Of a DNA stretch of 47,962 nucleotides, positions 15,145 through 22,162 are shown in pieces. The translations under genes were made by a program, and so were the position numbers. Origin of the DNA: Firmicutes bacterium ADurb.Bin182 (GTDB taxonomy: Bacteria; Bacillota; Clostridia; Christensenellales; CAG-138); contig MWCU01000058.1 in NCBI GenBank assembly GCA_002070205.1, forward strand, positions 1 to 47,962, read 5' to 3'. Below the pieces are notes generated by a model. That model did no database searches. It was not told the origin of the DNA and saw nothing but the letters and a program-made list of their open reading frames with translations. How positions within the stretch are numbered: position 1 is the first letter of the stretch; every line of letters begins with the position of its first letter.

Positions 15145-15189
15145 CTGTTAACCGCAGTGTCGTTGGTTCGAGTCCAACAGGGGGAGCCA
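15145..15189 (+). pseudogene. tRNA-Asn(GTT) 3' half
   Basis: The sequence from the anticodon loop onward fits a tRNA-Asn exactly: loop CTGTTAA (anticodon GTT at 15147-15149), 3' anticodon stem CCGCA, a five-base variable loop, and T arm GTTGG-TTCGAGT-CCAAC. Acceptor strand AGGGGGA, discriminator G and an encoded CCA (15187-15189) follow. The 5' half is absent: the bases before the loop (ACATT) cannot pair with CCGCA and no D arm or acceptor 5' strand is present. Breaks in the anticodon loop are typical of tyrosine-recombinase attachment sites in tRNA genes, so this is probably the leftover end of an integrated island. Confidence 0.8.
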
Positions 15190-15194
15190 AAAAC

Positions 15195-15222
15195 AAAAAG
15201 TCCACCGTAAGGTGGGCTTTTT
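15195..15222 (+). terminator. Terminator behind the tRNA-Asn 3' half
   Basis: AAAAAGTCCACC and GGTGGGCTTTTT make a 12-bp stem with one G-U pair and a GTAA loop, ending in a T-run. It would be the natural terminator of the tRNA-Asn gene. Confidence 0.85.
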
Positions 15223-15433
15223 GTTTTGCGTTCGCGTTGGCTTGAATCAATGCTACAATGGGAACAGGCGCATCGCGGCTGTTAACTGGTTCGAAGCCGA
15301 GCGCCGCCGGTGGCGGATGCAGCGAGGCGGAGAACGGGCAGAAACAGGAAGCATTGCGAAGCGTGAGCGAGCAAAGCGACCATGTTTCAACCTGCGCTGT
15401 CGTTGGTTCGAGTCCAACAGGGGGAGCCAAAAT

Positions 15434-15462
15434 AAAAAGTCCACCCGCGAGGTGGGCTTTTT
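15434..15462 (+). terminator. Terminator of the second tRNA-fragment unit
   Basis: The same stem as the first unit (AAAAAGTCCACC / GGTGGGCTTTTT) with a different loop (CGCGA). The stem arms are identical while the loop differs, so the copies have diverged under constraint or were formed by recombination. Confidence 0.85.
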
Positions 15463-15665
15463 GTTTTGCTTTCTATATTGACTTCTGCCAATGACATCGG
15501 TTTAAGCTGCGGCGGCTGTTAACTGTGACGAATCCGAGCGCCGCCGGTGGCGGATGCAGCGAGGCGGAGGAAGACTGCGAAAGAGAGAATTGCGAAGCGA
15601 CAGCGGGCAAGGCGACCATTTGAGCAGCCCGCGTGTGGTTCGAGTCCAACTCGAAACCGCGTTAA

Positions 15666-15690
15666 AAAATCGCTGCAGTGCAGCGATTTT
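15666..15690 (+). terminator. Terminator of the third tRNA-fragment unit
   Basis: AAAATCGCTGC and GCAGCGATTTT form an 11-bp perfect stem with loop AGT. The sequence is unrelated to the first two terminators, so this unit has a different source or has been replaced. Confidence 0.75.
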
Positions 15691-15784
15691 AGCGGCCGGG
15701 ATTTCGTGCCCGGGCCGACTTGTGCAAGAACGAGGTTCAAGCAAGCCGGAATACCGATGGCCGAAATCGAGTCCGGCAAATACT

Positions 15785-17023
15785 CTACTGCCCTATCTCC
15801 ATATTTTTCATGCGTTCGCGCTCCGCTTTTCGCTTAGCGGCCCTGCGCCTGCAGCGCGCGTCATCTGCAAGGCGGATAACGATGAAGCCCGCGATAAGAA
15901 TAAACATCAGCGCCGCGGCTCCGCATAAGGAATAAAACAAAACGCCGTTAATCGATATGTTGCTTTCAGCCTGCGGATCGTGAACTGAAGGCACGGGCGG
16001 CGAAGGCGGGGGCGTATAAGCCGGCGCGGGAGCAGTTTCGGACGGAAGCTCCGGCTTTACGGGGCGCGCGGGCATTACCGCAAAGCGCTGAAGGGAGCCG
16101 TCCTCGGGATCATAAACAAAATACCCGACTTCTCCGTCCGGATTACGCGCGTAGAGCAAATATATATCGCCCTGGGCATCCCGCGCCTTCCACGCTATAT
16201 TGTCTTTGCCGTTTATCGTCAGAGTCGTTTCTGTAAAACCGTCCGGAAGCTCAACGCTTCCGTCGGGCTCCAGCAAAATATACGATTTCGATACCGATGT
16301 TACCGTTTCGTAAGGATACAGAGTATCCGTCTCCGCGTTGAATATGTAGTAGCCGCCTTTATCTCCCGCTGCGTTTGAAAGATATAAAAGCACGGGCGCG
16401 TCGCTGTTTGCAACTTCGGCGGCGGCAACCGTTTCCCCGTGATATTCAAGGGTGTTTTCCGTGTAGCGCGAAGGAAGCGTTACGTTTTCAAGCGACCGCC
16501 AGATATACATGCTTTCCCCCGCACCCTTCACGTTTCGCGCCAAAACTCCCCCGGCAGCATAATCGAGCGGAGTGGGAGCCGGCGTAGGAAGAGGTGCGGC
16601 TACGGTAAACGAAACGCTCGACTGCGCGCTTCCCTGCTCCCTCCCGTCGTAACCCAATACCTTTTCGACAGAAAATTGAATTTCAGCGCTGCCCGCGCCC
16701 GCAGCAAGAAAGGTTATACGCGAGGTGAGCGTATCCGTGCCTCCTTTTTCGGCGGAAACCATGTTCAAAAAACCGTCGGACGCGCCGCCCGTGCTTTTAA
16801 CGTACGTCAATATAAGAGGATCATACGTGAATACCCCCTCGGCAACCGACATGTTTTTTCCGCTCACTTTTACCGTCACTTCTATCGTATCGCCCGCAGC
16901 AACGACGGCGGGAACTGCTTCGGCGCTCAACTTCACCTCCGCTCTTGCAGGTACCGGAAGCAAAAAAAGCAGCAGCCCCAACGCCAGCGCAGTCATTTTT
17001 TTATGATCAACGAATCCTTTCAT
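15785..17023 (-). CDS. Membrane-anchored cohesin-domain protein
   Basis: The 412-residue product has a signal peptide (about 1-28, ending PARAE) and a cohesin-like domain at about 29-140. The domain begins VKLSAEAVPAVVAAGDTIEV, then shows FTYDPLILTYV and later LAAGAGSAEIQFSV. A long extracellular region follows (about 150-340), with repeated YLLYARN/VLLYLSN-type strands, then a Pro-rich stalk, one membrane helix (about 360-385) and a basic cytoplasmic tail. Cohesins bind dockerins. The gene directly upstream, overlapping by four bases, encodes a protein with a C-terminal dockerin, so the two very likely form a surface pair held on the membrane by this protein. Cohesin assignment is by pattern only; another Ig-like fold is possible. 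Confidence 0.75.
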   Translation of the reverse strand: MKGFVDHKKMTALALGLLLFLLPVPARAEVKLSAEAVPAVVAAGDTIEVTVKVSGKNMSVAEGVFTYDPLILTYVKSTGGASDGFLNMVSAEKGGTDTLTSRITFLAAGAGSAEIQFSVEKVLGYDGREQGSAQSSVSFTVAAPLPTPAPTPLDYAAGGVLARNVKGAGESMYIWRSLENVTLPSRYTENTLEYHGETVAAAEVANSDAPVLLYLSNAAGDKGGYYIFNAETDTLYPYETVTSVSKSYILLEPDGSVELPDGFTETTLTINGKDNIAWKARDAQGDIYLLYARNPDGEVGYFVYDPEDGSLQRFAVMPARPVKPELPSETAPAPAYTPPPSPPVPSVHDPQAESNISINGVLFYSLCGAAALMFILIAGFIVIRLADDARCRRRAAKRKAERERMKNMEIGQ

Positions 17024-18774
17024 GCCTTTCCCCCTTGCGATATTTCGGCATCGCCGTTTATGGTTTGAATGAGCAGCAGAAGGTCCGAAATATCCACCGA
17101 ACCGTCGCGGTCAACATCCGCCGCGCTTATGCGCGCGCCCGTAAGCATCGTTTCGTGCGCCAAATGGCTTTGCAGCGCCGAAACGTCATCCGATTCGATT
17201 TTTCCGTCCCCGTCGAGATCGCCGAATATCACGACGGGCAGATCGAAAAACGCCGTGCCTTCCCGATAGGCGACGCGCACGAAGCAGCCCGTGCCCACTA
17301 TCTTAACAGCGGGAACGCCCTTGGAATTTACGAGGCTCAGTTCGCCTTGTGACGAGAGGTTTTTAAGCATGGTTTCCGCAGTCGTTCCCTCCGAAACTCC
17401 GCTGACGCCCCATTCGTCAATACTATAAATACCGCTCGTGATCTTCGGAGCGCTGTCGAACGAGCCGATAGAAGCAAGAGCCGTATTTGCATAATAGAAT
17501 GAAAGAATATCCGTATAACACTGCCCGAAGCGGGCACGCTCCTGCGCCCCGCGCTGCGAAAGGCCGACTCCGTGGCCGTAGCGCCGCTCTGTGAGGAAAT
17601 AACCTCCGTGGGTTTCGCCTTTCGATCGATAAGATCCGCGCTCGGCACCGCGCATGCGAAGCCGGGTTTTCTTTGCGCCTATCTTCCCGAACATATTCTC
17701 AAAGCTGCCGAAATTCAGGTCCTCGAGCGAAAGCGTAACCGTCAGCTGCCCTGTTTTCGAAAGGCCATCTTCGCTGAAACCGACCACAAGTGTTACATCC
17801 GCCTCGGTATAGCAGCGGCTCGGTTCGCCGTAACTCGGATTTTTAGGCATGACGTACACCGTTTCAATCAAATTCACTTCCCGCCCCGCGGCCTCGTAAG
17901 CGGCCTGTTCAAGCTTTTGCAAAACGCCGCGGTCCATAAGCTTCAGTGTCCGCTCGCAGTATTTTTCGGGAATGAACGACCTTTCTTCCAAGCTGGAAGC
18001 GTTCAAAATATCAAACGGATCGTCCGCATTGACGTAATATGGAAAGTCGCTCGACCATACGTTACCGGTCTTTTCGGTCTGCCCGCCGTTTGAAGCGGAA
18101 TAGAACGCCTCTATTATATCCCCCTCATAAGTCAGCACCTGCCCGACAGTTGCGTCCACCGCTGCAATAGCACGGGCATTTTTGCTTGCGTAGCCGTGAT
18201 AAACCTGATCGTCCGAGGTATCCCGAATGTCATAAGCGCGGTCGAAATACCTTGAACATCTTGCGGCGGCAAAGCTTCGGGCGCATACCGCCTGAGCTTT
18301 TAACGCTTCTATGGGAAAGGAGTTACTCATTTCATACGGCACCACTCCGTAAAGGTATTGCTCCATCGGCAGCGTGTTAACGGCCCGAATGCCGCCCTCG
18401 AACACGTCAAATGTCATGTTGCCGAGATAAGTGCAGGTTCCGTACCTTGCGTTCTTAAGCCTTATATAGTCTTCTTTTTTGCCGTAACCTCCGCTTAAAA
18501 GGGTAATCGAAGCGGCAGTAACGGTTTTACTGCCGACAGACAGCGAAACGCGCCCGCCGACGGCCCGGATCTCAAGCTCGTCGTTTCCGACGGCAATACC
18601 CGGAGCTTCTTTCAGCGTAAACCTGCCCACCGGAGTAAAGAAAACGGATGTTTGTTTATCGAGCGACAGCAGCACGCGAACATCCTTATAAAATACTGCC
18701 GCCCGCGCGGTCACTGCCGGAAGTACGAGAAGCAGCGCAAGGCAAAGCGACGAAAAGAACCTGCGTTTGCGCAT
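17020..18774 (-). CDS. SpoIID/LytB-domain protein with C-terminal dockerin
   Basis: The 584-residue exported protein starts with a signal peptide (RKRRFFSSLCLALLLVLPAV). A SpoIID/LytB domain follows, with LYGVVPYEMSNSFPIEALKA (the Glu of VVPxEM is the catalytic residue in SpoIID), then AVCARSFAA, DTSDDQVYHGY, AFYSASNGGQT and a final YGHGVGLSQRGAQ. SpoIID is a lytic transglycosylase acting on peptidoglycan lacking stem peptides; LytB relatives enhance amidases. The last ~65 residues are a type I dockerin: two calcium loops, DLDGDGKIESDD and DVDRDGSVDISD, each with its helix. ATG 18774 is preferred because the signal peptide follows it; in-frame ATGs exist upstream (18819, 18849). It overlaps the cohesin gene by ATGA and forms one operon. 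Confidence 0.9.
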   Translation of the reverse strand: MRKRRFFSSLCLALLLVLPAVTARAAVFYKDVRVLLSLDKQTSVFFTPVGRFTLKEAPGIAVGNDELEIRAVGGRVSLSVGSKTVTAASITLLSGGYGKKEDYIRLKNARYGTCTYLGNMTFDVFEGGIRAVNTLPMEQYLYGVVPYEMSNSFPIEALKAQAVCARSFAAARCSRYFDRAYDIRDTSDDQVYHGYASKNARAIAAVDATVGQVLTYEGDIIEAFYSASNGGQTEKTGNVWSSDFPYYVNADDPFDILNASSLEERSFIPEKYCERTLKLMDRGVLQKLEQAAYEAAGREVNLIETVYVMPKNPSYGEPSRCYTEADVTLVVGFSEDGLSKTGQLTVTLSLEDLNFGSFENMFGKIGAKKTRLRMRGAERGSYRSKGETHGGYFLTERRYGHGVGLSQRGAQERARFGQCYTDILSFYYANTALASIGSFDSAPKITSGIYSIDEWGVSGVSEGTTAETMLKNLSSQGELSLVNSKGVPAVKIVGTGCFVRVAYREGTAFFDLPVVIFGDLDGDGKIESDDVSALQSHLAHETMLTGARISAADVDRDGSVDISDLLLLIQTINGDAEISQGGKA

Positions 18775-19070
18775 ATTAACCTGCCTTTCATATAGCGTTA
18801 ATTCGGCACGGATTTCCATTATGATACCTTTTTTTGCATAAAACGGCAACGGCGCAAAGAGTCGGACAGGTTTTTTGAACTGCGGATTTTATGAACTTTC
18901 GGTGAATTATATTCGCAGCTTATAAACGCAGCCGCTCTTACGGCGAAAACCGCATATTTGTCCGTCGGCGCGAAAACACGGTTTCGGCCGGAAGAGCGGA
19001 CCCGGTACCCGTCCTTGACTCGCACCTGTTTTGGCACTATGATTTATATTGATTGGGGGAGATCGTATAT

Positions 19071-20816
19071 ATGAAACTTCTTTTCAGATTCGGCAAAGAA
19101 GCTATTCGATATAAGTTTGTTTATATCATATCCGTACTTTCCACATTTGCTCTTACCGTAATAAATTTGACCGCGCCGAAGGTACTTTCCGAAATGACCT
19201 CCGTAGTCGAACGCGGAGTGACCGAGGAAGGAATAAAGCAGATAGGAAAACTCACGGCCTTTCTTATCGGGCTGTATCTTATTAGAATACTGTTCCGTTA
19301 CCTCAGCAGCTATCTTTCCCATAAGGCGGCATGGCATCTTGTGGGCGATCTTCGCGCAAAAATGTATGACAAACTTCAAAGTTTTTCCATGAGCTTCTTT
19401 CAGGATAAGCAAACGGGCGACCTTATGAGCAGGGTCATTAACGATACGCGCGACTTTGAGCTTCTTTACGCCCACAGCATACCTGATATGATAACAAACA
19501 TCGTTACGGTGCTCGGCGTAATGATCGTGCTTTTGTCCATCAACTGGAAGCTTGCGCTGCTTACGTGCTTGCCCATACCTTTCGTGCTTCTTTCGGGCAC
19601 GGTATTCGTTAAAAAAGTGCAGCCTCACTTTAAACATAATCAAAAAGTAGTCGGCCAGCTGAACGCGAAATTGCAGGACAACCTCTCGGGCATACACGAA
19701 ATACAGGCTTTCGTGAAAGAAGAACACGAATCAAAGCTCGTTCACGAAAAGGTATTCGAAAACGTGAGGACGATGCTGAAGGCTTTGAATGCCAGCGCGA
19801 TCTTTCACCCGTCGGTGGAGTTTTTGTCCTCCGCGGGTACAATAATAGTAGTGGGCGCGGGAGGCTGGCTTGCTTATACAGGCGAGCTTTTTGTAGCGGA
19901 TATAGTGGCGTTCATTTTGTATCTGTCTTTATTCTACGCGCCTATTTCAGGGCTTGGAAGAATGCTTGAGGAAATACAGCAGACGTACGCCGGAGCCGAG
20001 CGCGCCGCGCTTATTTTGGATACGCCAGTCGAAATTACCGACGCGCCGGACGCCGTTGAACTTAAAGACGTAAAGGGGAGCATTACTTTTGAAAACGTCA
20101 GCTTTCAATACGATAACAACGTTCCCGTTCTGAAAAATATAAGCTTTTCCTGCGCTCCCGGACAGATGATAGCGCTTGTCGGGCCTACGGGCGTAGGGAA
20201 AACCACAATGACCTCTCTCATTTCAAGACTATACGAACCCACCGAGGGCGCCATACTTATCGACGGACAGGATATCAAAAAGGCAACCGTCAAAAGCCTT
20301 CGCAGCCATATAGCGCCCGTCTTGCAGGATACGTTCCTTTTCAACGCAAGCATAGCGGATAATATACGGTACGCCGATTTCAACGCGTCCATGGAAGATG
20401 TGATAAGCGCCGCGAAAGCCGCGAATATCCACGCCGACATTATGAGCATGCCCGAAAAATACGATACAAAGGTAGGGGAGCGCGGTCTCCGCCTTTCCGG
20501 CGGACAAAAGCAGAGGATCGCAATCGCGAGGGCGATATTGCGCAACTCGCCCATAGTGATACTGGACGAGGCGACCGCCTCCGTGGACGTGGAAACGGAA
20601 AAAGAAATCCAAAAGGCTATAAACGAACTTGCGGGGACCCGCACAATTGTGGTGATCGCGCACAGACTTTCCACGGTAAGAAACGCGGATATCATACTCG
20701 TTATTGAGGACGGGCGGATCACCGAGAAAGGGAACCATGAACAGCTGTTAAAAGCAAAGGGCACATATTGGCGAATGTATGAGGCTCAAAAAAACGGCTT
20801 GAAACAAGAAAACTGA
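19071..20816 (+). CDS. ABC exporter, fused permease-ATPase
   Basis: A 581-residue half-transporter that dimerises in the membrane to export an unknown substrate, of the MsbA/LmrA-like multidrug or lipid type. Six membrane helices lie in the first ~310 residues, with FQDKQTGDLMSRVINDTRD in the first cytoplasmic loop. The ATPase domain has Walker A GPTGVGKTT, the Q-loop PVLQDTFLF, signature LRLSGGQKQR, Walker B IVILDEATASVD and the H-loop IAHRLSTV. ATG 19071 follows GGGGGAG. It is a single-gene unit, divergent from the SpoIID operon and ended by a strong terminator. The 296-base gap before it has no gene I can support. Confidence 0.95.
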   Translation: MKLLFRFGKEAIRYKFVYIISVLSTFALTVINLTAPKVLSEMTSVVERGVTEEGIKQIGKLTAFLIGLYLIRILFRYLSSYLSHKAAWHLVGDLRAKMYDKLQSFSMSFFQDKQTGDLMSRVINDTRDFELLYAHSIPDMITNIVTVLGVMIVLLSINWKLALLTCLPIPFVLLSGTVFVKKVQPHFKHNQKVVGQLNAKLQDNLSGIHEIQAFVKEEHESKLVHEKVFENVRTMLKALNASAIFHPSVEFLSSAGTIIVVGAGGWLAYTGELFVADIVAFILYLSLFYAPISGLGRMLEEIQQTYAGAERAALILDTPVEITDAPDAVELKDVKGSITFENVSFQYDNNVPVLKNISFSCAPGQMIALVGPTGVGKTTMTSLISRLYEPTEGAILIDGQDIKKATVKSLRSHIAPVLQDTFLFNASIADNIRYADFNASMEDVISAAKAANIHADIMSMPEKYDTKVGERGLRLSGGQKQRIAIARAILRNSPIVILDEATASVDVETEKEIQKAINELAGTRTIVVIAHRLSTVRNADIILVIEDGRITEKGNHEQLLKAKGTYWRMYEAQKNGLKQEN

Positions 20817-20826
20817 AAAAAAGCTG

Positions 20827-20848
20827 CGCGGGGCGATTTCGCCCCGCG
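20827..20848. terminator. Bidirectional terminator between ABC exporter and hsp20
   Basis: CGCGGGGCG and CGCCCCGCG make a 9-bp perfect stem with an ATTT loop. T-rich sequence (TATTTTCGG) follows on the plus strand and the A-run before it gives T-rich RNA on the minus strand. It can serve both convergent genes. Confidence 0.85.
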
Positions 20849-20865
20849 TATTTTCGGCCGTTTTG

Positions 20866-21309
20866 TTATTCGATGATGATGTTATTGGCTTTACCGGCTT
20901 GTTTTTGTTTCCTGATATCCAGCCTCAAAACTCCGTTGTCGAGCTTCGCTTTTATCCCTTCGGGGTCGATATCGTCAAGATAAACAGACCGCTGCATGGA
21001 GCATACGCTCCTTTCCCTGTGCAGATAATTCTTCCTTGATTCCTCATTGGACTGCTCGCGGTGGACGGAAACCGAAATCCTGCCGTCATTCACGGAAATG
21101 TTGATCTCCTCCCGTTTTACGCCGGGAAGTTCGGCTTCTATTAAATATCCGTCCTCGCTTTCCTGAACGTCCATTCGGAATGATTCGAAAGACAGGTTTC
21201 TGTCCAGACGAAAATCTCCGAAAAAGTCATCCAGCATATTATACATATGCGCGAAACCCGGCATGCTTCTTGTAATTCCGGTCCGCCTGAAAGGTACCAA
21301 TCCTCTCAT
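20866..21309 (-). CDS. Small heat-shock protein (Hsp20/alpha-crystallin)
   Basis: ATP-independent chaperone that holds unfolding proteins. The 147 residues have an N-terminal arm (SMPGFAHMYNMLDDFFGDF) and an alpha-crystallin domain (MDVQESEDGYLIEAELPGVK, then INISVNDGRISVSV). They also show the loop with YLHRERSV and the conserved AKLDNGVLRLDIRK, and end IIIE. A CIRCE operator and a good promoter lie directly upstream, so HrcA control by heat is expected. AGGAG precedes the ATG at 21309. It is monocistronic. Confidence 0.96.
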   Translation of the reverse strand: MRGLVPFRRTGITRSMPGFAHMYNMLDDFFGDFRLDRNLSFESFRMDVQESEDGYLIEAELPGVKREEINISVNDGRISVSVHREQSNEESRKNYLHRERSVCSMQRSVYLDDIDPEGIKAKLDNGVLRLDIRKQKQAGKANNIIIE

Positions 21310-21334
21310 TTTATCATCTCCTTTAAAGATTTTG

Positions 21335-21361
21335 GCAGCACTCTCATTCCTTGAGTGCTAA
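21335..21361 (-). promoter_or_regulatory. CIRCE operator (HrcA site)
   Basis: On the minus strand TTAGCACTC, nine bases, GAGTGCTGC. The first arm is perfect and the second matches seven of nine bases of the CIRCE consensus TTAGCACTC-N9-GAGTGCTAA. It lies between the hsp20 promoter and its start codon, the usual place. Confidence 0.93.
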
Positions 21362-21365
21362 CATA

Positions 21366-21394
21366 ATTCTACATCGCTTCCTTATCCAGGTCAA
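21366..21394 (-). promoter_or_regulatory. Promoter of hsp20
   Basis: On the minus strand TTGACC (21394-21389), 17 bases, TAGAAT (21371-21366), immediately upstream of the CIRCE site. The -35 box is nine bases from that of the divergent glpP promoter. Confidence 0.85.
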
Positions 21395-21403
21395 CGATTC
21401 AAT

Positions 21404-21432
21404 TTGACAGTGTGTTTGCACAAATGTAAAAT
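21404..21432 (+). promoter_or_regulatory. Promoter of glpP
   Basis: A perfect TTGACA (21404-21409), 17 bases and TAAAAT (21427-21432). The expected transcription start (about 7 bases further) falls on or next to the ATG at 21440, so the mRNA would have no leader. Confidence 0.8.
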
Positions 21433-21439
21433 ATTTGTG

Positions 21440-22033
21440 ATGAATTATTTAATTTCAAAAAATAAGAACGGGAACGACCTTTGCGAATTGTTTTTATCAA
21501 ACCCGGTCGCCGCGGCCGTAAAAAACGACGAGGGCTTAAATAAAAGCCTCGAGAGCGACAGTCCCGTCATATTCGTGCTGTACGGGGATATTATCAGGAT
21601 CCCCGAAATCGTATCGAGGATAAAGAGCTCCGGAAAGATCGCAATGGTGCATATCGATCTTGTCGACGGATTATCACAGCGGGAAATCGCCGCGGATTTT
21701 ATAGCAAGGAAAACGGATGCGGACGGCATACTATCAACAAAACAGCAGATCATAAGGCACGCAAAATCGCTTGGACTGTTGACTATACAGCGGTTTTTCC
21801 TGCTTGACTCCATGACCCTTGAAAACATCGAAAAACAGCTTCCGCAGGAATGCGCGGACATGATCGAGATACTGCCGGGTCCTATGCCGAAGGTCGTGAA
21901 AAAGATCACGGCGTTTTCAAGCAAACCCGTGATAGTCGGGGGACTGATATCTGACAAGGAGGATATAATCAATTCGCTTAAAGCTGGAGCCGTCGCCGTA
22001 TCCACCACGAACCCCGAGCTTTGGTTCGTGTGA
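21440..22033 (+). CDS. glpP: Glycerol-3-phosphate-responsive antiterminator GlpP
   Basis: GlpP binds glycerol-3-phosphate and then the leader RNA of glp operons, preventing early termination. The 197 residues show the family pattern: VIFVLYGDIIRIPEIVSRIK, then MVHIDLVDGLSQREIAADFI, DGILSTK, QRFFLLDSM, and the (beta-alpha) barrel end IEILPGPMPKVVKKI / PVIVGGLIS / GAVAVSTT. The start is set at ATG 21440; no ribosome site precedes it and the promoter places the transcript start there, so translation may be leaderless. Its likely target, a promoter plus terminator, follows directly. Confidence 0.93.
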   Translation: MNYLISKNKNGNDLCELFLSNPVAAAVKNDEGLNKSLESDSPVIFVLYGDIIRIPEIVSRIKSSGKIAMVHIDLVDGLSQREIAADFIARKTDADGILSTKQQIIRHAKSLGLLTIQRFFLLDSMTLENIEKQLPQECADMIEILPGPMPKVVKKITAFSSKPVIVGGLISDKEDIINSLKAGAVAVSTTNPELWFV

Positions 22034-22035
22034 CG

Positions 22036-22064
22036 TTGCATTGTTCAATGTCATATGATATAAT
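22036..22064 (+). promoter_or_regulatory. Promoter of the GlpA-like operon
   Basis: TTGCAT (22036-22041), 17 bases, perfect TATAAT (22059-22064), starting right behind the glpP stop. Transcription would begin near 22071 and enter a leader that holds an attenuator. Confidence 0.8.
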
Positions 22065-22106
22065 ACCAAAAAACGAATAGCTTCTTGCGATAGAGTTTAA
22101 GAGCAA

Positions 22107-22146
22107 AGCAAAACAGCCTTCAGGGCTTGTTTTGCTGTTTTTATTT
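22107..22146 (+). terminator. GlpP-type attenuator in the leader
   Basis: AGCAAAACAGCC and GGCTTGTTTTGCT pair (one bulged base) around TTCAGG, followed by GTTTTTATTTT. This terminator lies between promoter and ribosome site of the GlpA-like operon. Placement directly behind glpP makes it the likely point of GlpP/glycerol-3-phosphate antitermination. Confidence 0.75.
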
Positions 22147-22162
22147 TCGGAGGTGTTTAGTA

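Larger units (their letters stand above)
15145..15690 (+). repeat. Array of tRNA 3'-end fragments with terminators (period about 240 bp)
   Basis: Three related units follow each other. The segment TGTCGTTGGTTCGAGTCCAA and onward to the encoded CCA (15158-15189) is repeated without change at 15398-15429. A shorter copy (GGTTCGAGTCCAAC) is at 15637-15650. Each is followed by a terminator hairpin. Between them, a 36-base GC-rich block starting CCGAGCGCCGCC recurs exactly (15297-15332 and 15534-15569), and TGCGAAGCG-type sequence follows in both units. No complete tRNA is present. Antisense translation yields the well-known spurious 'PVGLEPTT' peptides. Confidence 0.8.

Noticed and set aside
15113..15779. 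Several overlapping small ORFs on both strands, including peptides with PVGLEPTT and LDSNQRQRR
   Set aside because: These are antisense readings of tRNA T arms and GC-rich repeats, a well-known source of false protein families. The sequence is explained as tRNA 3' fragments and terminators.
18819..19037. 72-codon minus-strand ORF upstream of the SpoIID-dockerin gene
   Set aside because: No ribosome site, it overlaps the alternative start region of the downstream gene, and the peptide shows no domain pattern.
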